Positions 59,249-64,000 of a DNA stretch of 64,000 nucleotides are shown in pieces (the first letter of the stretch is position 1; every line of letters begins with the position of its first letter). Made by a program: the position numbers and the translations under genes. Below the pieces are notes generated by a model. That model was not told the DNA's origin and ran no database searches. It saw nothing but the letters and a program-made list of their open reading frames with translations. The stretch lies in the NCBI RefSeq assembly GCF_021117405.1, contig NZ_CP088251.1:930001-994000 (forward strand), given 5' to 3'. This DNA comes from Frateuria edaphi. GTDB taxonomy: Bacteria > Pseudomonadota > Gammaproteobacteria > Xanthomonadales > Rhodanobacteraceae.

Positions 59249-60298
59249 ATGTTTGCCGCCGCACGCCAAGGGGAGAGCGCCGGCGCGGCTTGTGCTGCTT
59301 TCCCGGGTCGATCGATCCTGTACAGGGTCGCGCTGGCCTGTGCGCTGCTGGCAGGTTTGCTATGGCTGCCGAGGGCGCATGCCGGGGCGCTCTACCAGTG
59401 CACCGGATCGGGCGGGGAAACGGTCTACAGCAGTACTACCACCGGCTACAGCGGGTGTCACAAGGTAGCGTCCTTTGCCGACTCGTCCCGCCCGACGACC
59501 CCGGCGCGGGCCAGAAAGCCGGCCGCCTCGCTGGCGGGCGTGCACGGCTGGGTGCAGACCACGGCGCGGCTGGTGTCGTTCGCGGATATCGAGGGTTCGG
59601 TGGACACCACCGCGCGCGCCGTCGACGCCGGCAGATGGAACTACCGCGAGGATCCGGCCGATGCCGCGGTCGCGGCAGCACCTGGCAACCGGGTGCTGCG
59701 CGGCGCGGTCTATCGCGTCGAGAAGGCGGATGGCTCGGTCGAGTACACCAATCTCGCGCCAGGCGGCGGCAAGGGTCGTGCGGTCACCACGCTGTTCACC
59801 TATATCGCCACCTGCGCGGCCTGCAACCTGCACTCGACCATCGACTGGAACCGGGTCCGGCTGAATCTCACCGCCTATGCCGATGCGGTACGTGCAGCCA
59901 GCGCGGCATCGGGCGTGGACGAGGCTTTCCTGCGCGCGGTGATCCACGCCGAGAGCGCATTCAACCCCAATGCGCTTTCACTGAAAGGAGCGCAGGGCCT
60001 GATGCAGCTGATGCCCGGTACCGCCAGCGACATGGGCGTGCTCGATGCTTTCGATGCGGCCCAGAACATCCGCGGTGGCGCGCGCTACCTGGCGCAACTG
60101 CTGAAGACCTTCGATGGCGACGAGCGGCTGGCGGCGGCGGCCTACAACGCCGGGCCAGGCGCCGTGCTGCGCTACAACGGCGTGCCACCGTTCGCCGAAA
60201 CGCAGGTCTACGTCAAGCGCGTCGGCGAGCTGCGCCGGCGCTATGGCGCGGCCGTGCATGGGGCGATGACCGCGATGCGAAGCAGCGGCGCACCCTGA
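59249..60298 (+). CDS. Lytic transglycosylase with N-terminal DUF4124-like domain
   Basis: A 349-residue exported murein hydrolase. ATG 59249 was chosen because a hydrophobic signal segment (LYRVALACALLAGLLWLPRAHA) begins 28 residues later; the upstream frame is not conserved. Next come a DUF4124-like region (ALYQCTGSGGETVYSST) and a spacer, then an SLT domain (about 215-325) with catalytic Glu in IHAESAFNPNALS, GLMQLMPGTASDMGV, NIRGGARYL and AAAYNAGPGAV. The enzyme cleaves peptidoglycan to 1,6-anhydro products. Confidence 0.9.
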   Translation: MFAAARQGESAGAACAAFPGRSILYRVALACALLAGLLWLPRAHAGALYQCTGSGGETVYSSTTTGYSGCHKVASFADSSRPTTPARARKPAASLAGVHGWVQTTARLVSFADIEGSVDTTARAVDAGRWNYREDPADAAVAAAPGNRVLRGAVYRVEKADGSVEYTNLAPGGGKGRAVTTLFTYIATCAACNLHSTIDWNRVRLNLTAYADAVRAASAASGVDEAFLRAVIHAESAFNPNALSLKGAQGLMQLMPGTASDMGVLDAFDAAQNIRGGARYLAQLLKTFDGDERLAAAAYNAGPGAVLRYNGVPPFAETQVYVKRVGELRRRYGAAVHGAMTAMRSSGAP

Positions 60299-60322
60299 CA
60301 CCAGGCTTTCTACGCGAAGCGG

Positions 60323-61531
60323 TCAGCCATCCAGGGTAGCGCGCGTCTGCAGCGGCGGACGACGGGCCAGAGTGACCTCGGCGTGGAACGGCACGCCGTT
60401 GCGCAGTCCCGAAACCTCCACCTTGGCCCCGGGTTTGAGTGCGGCCTCGTGCCGGCGCAGGTCGGCCGGGTCCAGGATGTTGTCGGTGCCGATGCGCAAA
60501 AGGATGTCGTGCGGCTGGATGCCTGCCAGCGCTGCCGGGCCGCCCGGATAGACATCGGTCACCTGCGCCCCGCGGGCCGCGGCGGGCAGGCCGCTGTCGG
60601 CAGCCACGGGCACGAAGGCGTAGTCGGCGCCGAGCCAGCCGCGCACCACGTGACCGGTGGCGATGATCTGGTCCAGCACGCTCTTGGCGTTACTCACCGG
60701 GATCGCGAAGCCGATGCCCTCGGCGTTGGCCTGCCGCCCGATCAGCAGTGTATTGATGCCGACCAGCTCGCCCCGGGCGTTGACCAGCGCGCCACCGGAG
60801 TTGCCCAGGTTGATCGCGGCGTCCGTCTGGATGAAGTCTTCCGCGCTGGAGCTGGACAACTGCCGCCCGACCGCACTGACGATGCCCATGGTCACCGTCT
60901 GGTTGAGCCCCAGCGGATTGCCGATCGCGAGTACCACGTCGCCGGCACGCAGCGAGTGGCTGTCGGCGATCTTGACCACTGGCAGGTTGCCGGCATCGAC
61001 CTTGAGCACCGCCAGGTCGGTTTCCTCGTCGGCACCGACCAGGGTGGCCTTGGCGATGCGGCCGTCATAGAGCAGCACCTGGATGTCGTCGGCGTTGGCG
61101 ATCACGTGGTTGTTGGTCAGCACGTAGCCCTTGTCGCTGACGATCACACCGGAACCGAGCACCTGCTGCGGGCGCTTGTAGGCCGGGCCGGTGGGCAAAC
61201 CACCGAAAAGCCGTTGCAGCACCGGGTCGTCATACATCTGCACGGCACGGGCGGTGACCATCTTGTTGGCGTAGATGTTCACCACCGAAGGTGCGGCTTT
61301 CGCCACGGCGTCGGCATAGGACACGGGGCCGACGCCCAGCCCGGGCGCGGAAACCTGCGTGGCCGCGGCTTGCTGCGTGGTGGCGGAGGCCTGCGGGGCA
61401 TGCCCCAGGCCGAAGCGGGCACGCAGGCGGTCCCCGCTGCCGGGCCAGAAGAGCCCGACCACGAAGGCGAGCGCGAGTCCCAGGACGACGAAGCGGGTGA
61501 TAAAGGCGAGCGCGCCGGCGGCGTTCTTCAT
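60323..61531 (-). CDS. DegS-like periplasmic serine protease
   Basis: A 402-residue HtrA-family protease with an N-terminal membrane anchor (about 9-27), an S1C protease domain with the triad His (LTNNHVIANADD), Asp (ETDLAVLKV) and Ser (NLGNSGGALVN), and one PDZ domain (about 300-395; GARGAQVTDVYPGGPAAL). A single PDZ and the membrane anchor match DegS/AlgW, which start the envelope stress cascade by cutting RseA/MucA. It faces the bc1 operon, tail to tail with the transglycosylase. Confidence 0.93.
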   Translation of the reverse strand: MKNAAGALAFITRFVVLGLALAFVVGLFWPGSGDRLRARFGLGHAPQASATTQQAAATQVSAPGLGVGPVSYADAVAKAAPSVVNIYANKMVTARAVQMYDDPVLQRLFGGLPTGPAYKRPQQVLGSGVIVSDKGYVLTNNHVIANADDIQVLLYDGRIAKATLVGADEETDLAVLKVDAGNLPVVKIADSHSLRAGDVVLAIGNPLGLNQTVTMGIVSAVGRQLSSSSAEDFIQTDAAINLGNSGGALVNARGELVGINTLLIGRQANAEGIGFAIPVSNAKSVLDQIIATGHVVRGWLGADYAFVPVAADSGLPAAARGAQVTDVYPGGPAALAGIQPHDILLRIGTDNILDPADLRRHEAALKPGAKVEVSGLRNGVPFHAEVTLARRPPLQTRATLDG

Positions 61532-61697
61532 GGCTTCAATGGTTTGGATGGGGCCGGACGTGGAGGCGCGCAGGGAGGTCGCCTCCCTCGTGTGATTGAT
61601 TGTACGGGCCAGGCCCTGACGCTACACTAACGCGATTTTTGCGGGCCCCCAAACGGGAGCGCGCATCTCAATGGCATTGCATGTACCGGAGAGCCTG

Positions 61698-62294
61698 ATG
61701 GCGAACGAAGTCGTCGATCATGGTCGCCGCCGCTTCCTGACAGCGACCACCTCGGTGGTCGGTGGACTGGGAGTCGTCGCGGCAGCCGTGCCCTTCATCA
61801 AGTCCTGGGAGCCGAGCGCCCGCGCCAAGGCCGCTGGTGCGCCGGTCGAGGCCGACATCAGCAAGATCGAGCTGGGTCAGAAGGTCGACTACGCGTGGCG
61901 CGGTCTGCCCGTGTTCGTGGTCCGCCGTACCAAGGATCAGCTCGCGGTGTTGCCGACGCTCGCGCCACGCCTGGTCGACCCGAACTCCGAGGTCGAGCAG
62001 CAGCCGGCCTACATCAAAGGCCCGGACCGCGCGATCAAGCCCGAATGGCTGGTGGTGATCGGCATCTGCACCCACCTGGGCTGCGTGCCGGAGTTCTTCC
62101 CCCAGATCAAGCCCGAACCGTTCGATCCGAACTGGAAGGGTGGCTTCTTCTGCCCCTGCCACAAGTCGCGCTATGACCTTTCCGGCCGCGTCTTCGCCGG
62201 CGTGCCCGCACCGAAGAACCTGCAGGTGCCGCCGTACCACTTCGTGGACGACACGCACATCCAGATCGGCGTCGATCCCAAGGAGGCCGGCTGA
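61698..62294 (+). CDS. petA: Ubiquinol-cytochrome c reductase Rieske iron-sulfur subunit
   Basis: A 198-residue Rieske protein of the cytochrome bc1 complex. The start ATG 61698 has GGAGAG at the right distance; an earlier ATG (61671) would add nine residues. A twin-arginine signal (RRRFLTATTSVVGG) gives the membrane anchor. The 2Fe-2S ligands are in CTHLGC and CPCHKSRYDLSG. Its stop and the petB start share bases (TGATG). Electrons from ubiquinol pass through this cluster to cytochrome c1. Confidence 0.97.
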   Translation: MANEVVDHGRRRFLTATTSVVGGLGVVAAAVPFIKSWEPSARAKAAGAPVEADISKIELGQKVDYAWRGLPVFVVRRTKDQLAVLPTLAPRLVDPNSEVEQQPAYIKGPDRAIKPEWLVVIGICTHLGCVPEFFPQIKPEPFDPNWKGGFFCPCHKSRYDLSGRVFAGVPAPKNLQVPPYHFVDDTHIQIGVDPKEAG

Positions 62295-63595
62295 TGGCTA
62301 ACGTATTCACGCGCATGGGCGACTGGGTCAACGAGCGCGCGCCCAACATGATGCCTGCCTACCGCAAGCACATGACCGAGTACTACGCGCCGAAGAACTT
62401 CAACCTCTGGTACTACTTCGGTTCGCTGGCGCTGCTGGTGCTGGTCAACCAGATCGTCACCGGCATCTTCCTCACCATGAACTACAAGACCAGCGCGGCG
62501 GAAGCCTTCGCGTCGGTCGAGTACATCATGCGCGACGTGGAGTGGGGCTGGCTAATTCGCTACATGCATTCCACCGGCGCGTCGCTGTTCTTCGTGGTGG
62601 TGTTCCTGCACATGTTCCGCGGCCTGATGTATGGCTCGTACAAGAAGCCGCGCGAGCTGGTGTGGCTGCTGGGCATGCTGATCTTCCTGGTGCTGATGGC
62701 CGAAGCCTTCATGGGCTACGTGCTGCCGTGGGGCAACATGTCCTTCTGGGGCGCCAAGGTGATCATCTCGTTGTTCGGCACCATCCCGGTCATCGGCGGC
62801 ACGCTGGTGGAATGGATCATGGGCGACTACCTGCCCGCCGACGCCACGCTCAACCGCTTCTTCGCGCTGCACGTGATCGCGCTGCCGCTGGTGCTGCTGC
62901 TGCTGGTCGTGCTGCACATCGCTGCGTTGCACGAGGTGGGTTCCAACAACCCCGACGGTGTCGAGATCAAGAAGGGTCCCAAGGGCAACCGCTGGGATGC
63001 GCTCAAGCCCGCCGACGGCATTCCGTTCCACCCGTACTACACGGTGAAGGACCTGGTCGGCGTGGGCTTCTTCCTCCTGATCGCGGCGTTCATCATCTTC
63101 TTCGCGCCGACGATGGGTGGCTGGTTCCTGGAGCACGACAACTTTATTCCGGCGAACAACCTGGCCACGCCCGCGCACATCAAGCCGGTGTGGTACTTCA
63201 CCCCGTTCTACGCGATCCTGCGCATGATCCCGTCGTTCCTGGGGCAGGCCTTCTGGGGCGTGCTGGCGATGTTCGGCGCGATCGCGCTGCTGTTCGCGCT
63301 GCCGTGGATCGACGTGGGCAAGGTCAAGTCGATTCGCTATCGCGGTACCGGCTACAAGGTCGCCCTGGGTCTGTTCGTGCTGTCGTTCATCCTGCTCGGC
63401 GCGGTCGGCGCCGGCGTCACCGCCGAAGTGATCCCCGAGTGGTTCGGCGACGTCGACGTGACCTTCTGGGAGAACCTGTTCGGTCGCTTCTGGACGCTGG
63501 TCTACTTCGGCTATTTCGTGTTCCTGTGGCTGTACACGCGCCTCGGCTGGGAGAGCACCAAGCCGGTTCCGGAACGGGTGACCACGCATGACTAA
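62294..63595 (+). CDS. petB: Cytochrome b subunit of the bc1 complex
   Basis: A 433-residue polytopic subunit that binds hemes bL and bH and the quinone sites. The paired heme His are visible in RYMHSTGASLFFVVVFLHMFRG (split: MHSTGA, FLHMFR) and FALHVIALPL, VVLHIAAL. The Qo-site PEWY-like motif is WYFTPFYAILR here in the PVWYF context. It carries the fused C-terminal helices characteristic of the long bacterial form. AAGGAGG lies directly before the start. petC begins 8 bases before its stop. Confidence 0.97.
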   Translation: MANVFTRMGDWVNERAPNMMPAYRKHMTEYYAPKNFNLWYYFGSLALLVLVNQIVTGIFLTMNYKTSAAEAFASVEYIMRDVEWGWLIRYMHSTGASLFFVVVFLHMFRGLMYGSYKKPRELVWLLGMLIFLVLMAEAFMGYVLPWGNMSFWGAKVIISLFGTIPVIGGTLVEWIMGDYLPADATLNRFFALHVIALPLVLLLLVVLHIAALHEVGSNNPDGVEIKKGPKGNRWDALKPADGIPFHPYYTVKDLVGVGFFLLIAAFIIFFAPTMGGWFLEHDNFIPANNLATPAHIKPVWYFTPFYAILRMIPSFLGQAFWGVLAMFGAIALLFALPWIDVGKVKSIRYRGTGYKVALGLFVLSFILLGAVGAGVTAEVIPEWFGDVDVTFWENLFGRFWTLVYFGYFVFLWLYTRLGWESTKPVPERVTTHD

Positions 63596-64000
63596 GCGGC
63601 AGCTACTGATGAAGCACATTCTCCTTTCGATGACGCTCGCCCTGAGCCTGCTCGTGGGCAGCACCCAGGCCAACGCCGAAGAAGGCGGCGCGGAGCTGCC
63701 GTCCGCCGGCGTGAACCTGCGTGACCAGGCCTCGCTGCAGCGCGGCGCGCGCCTGTTCTTCAACTATTGCGTGGGTTGCCACTCGCTCAAGTACCAGCGT
63801 TACTCGCGCATCGCCGAAGACTTGGGCCTGAGCGAGAAAGAGGTGATGGAAAACCTCAACTTCACCGGCGCCAAGTTCGGCGAAACGGTGGTCTCGCACA
63901 TGCCCGAGGAGCAGGCCAAGACCTGGTTCGGCAAGGCTCCGCCGGACCTGTCGCTGGAAGTCCGTGCCAAGACGGCCGACTGGGTGTATGGCTACCTCAA
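63588..64000 (+). CDS. petC: Cytochrome c1 (partial at window end)
   Basis: The last 413 bases of the window encode the N-terminal 137 residues of cytochrome c1, with signal segment (MKHILLSMTLALSLLVGS) and heme-attachment motif CVGCHSLKYQRYSR (CxxCH). Met and other ligands lie beyond the edge. The start is ATG 63588, overlapping petB; an internal ATG at 63609 is less likely. It completes the petABC order. Confidence 0.95.
   Translation, partial: MTKRQLLMKHILLSMTLALSLLVGSTQANAEEGGAELPSAGVNLRDQASLQRGARLFFNYCVGCHSLKYQRYSRIAEDLGLSEKEVMENLNFTGAKFGETVVSHMPEEQAKTWFGKAPPDLSLEVRAKTADWVYGYL

Overview
This is a high-GC gammaproteobacterial chromosome segment. Gene content and order point to the Xanthomonadales, most likely a Rhodanobacteraceae/Dyella-like lineage. 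The basis is the chpA-chpB-chpC chemosensory tail, a GspN-type secretion gene, coaE-pilD-pilC-pilB, a tesA/ybbA-ybbP pair, the miaB-ybeZ-ybeY-corC block, an HtrA protease and petABC. The genus is inferred from family knowledge and was not tested by a search. There is no tRNA, rRNA, CRISPR array or recognisable insertion sequence in the window.

Layout. Positions 1-5.8 kb hold the end of the Pil-Chp twitching chemosensory operon: chpA (cut by the window edge), a CheB-like protein and a CheW protein. Positions 6-12 kb hold rsmE, bioA, gspN and a housekeeping run (inositol-phosphatase-like, NudE, CysQ, MazG) that disposes of unwanted nucleotides. Positions 12-21.4 kb hold a divergent pair of secreted small proteins (Met/His-rich and GSGD-repeat), an ion-transporter-like protein, a GST, an FtsX-type ABC exporter divergent from tesA, and a two-component system. 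Positions 21.5-27.4 kb hold a fused 3-oxoacid CoA-transferase, a BlaI/M56 pair, an isoaspartyl peptidase, DHFR and MutT.

Positions 27.4-49.6 kb are the centrepiece. coaE-pilD-pilC-pilB and the pilin gene pilA lie on the minus strand, but pilB and pilA are separated by about 17 kb of glycan genes. Twelve plus-strand genes (32.5-43.8 kb) encode glycosyltransferases and a complete CMP-pseudaminic acid pathway: PseB, PseC, PseF, a fused PseG-PseH and PseI. With them are a Pse-associated methylase and a sialyltransferase-like protein. Convergent to them is a minus-strand unit: pilA, two paralogous TMTC-like GT-C/TPR membrane proteins and a flippase. I infer a pilus (or surface) glycosylation locus in which a nonulosonic acid glycan is made next to, and partly co-transcribed with, the pilin. 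A good sigma-54 promoter lies upstream of pilA and a strong intrinsic terminator lies between pilA and the GT-C genes.

Positions 50-64 kb return to core functions: an S9 peptidase, CorA, a DUF4105 membrane protein, the corC-ybeY-phoH-miaB block, a lytic transglycosylase, a DegS-like protease and the cytochrome bc1 operon, whose petC is cut by the window end. Intergenic spaces repeatedly carry imperfect inverted repeats of REP/BIME type in at least three sequence families.
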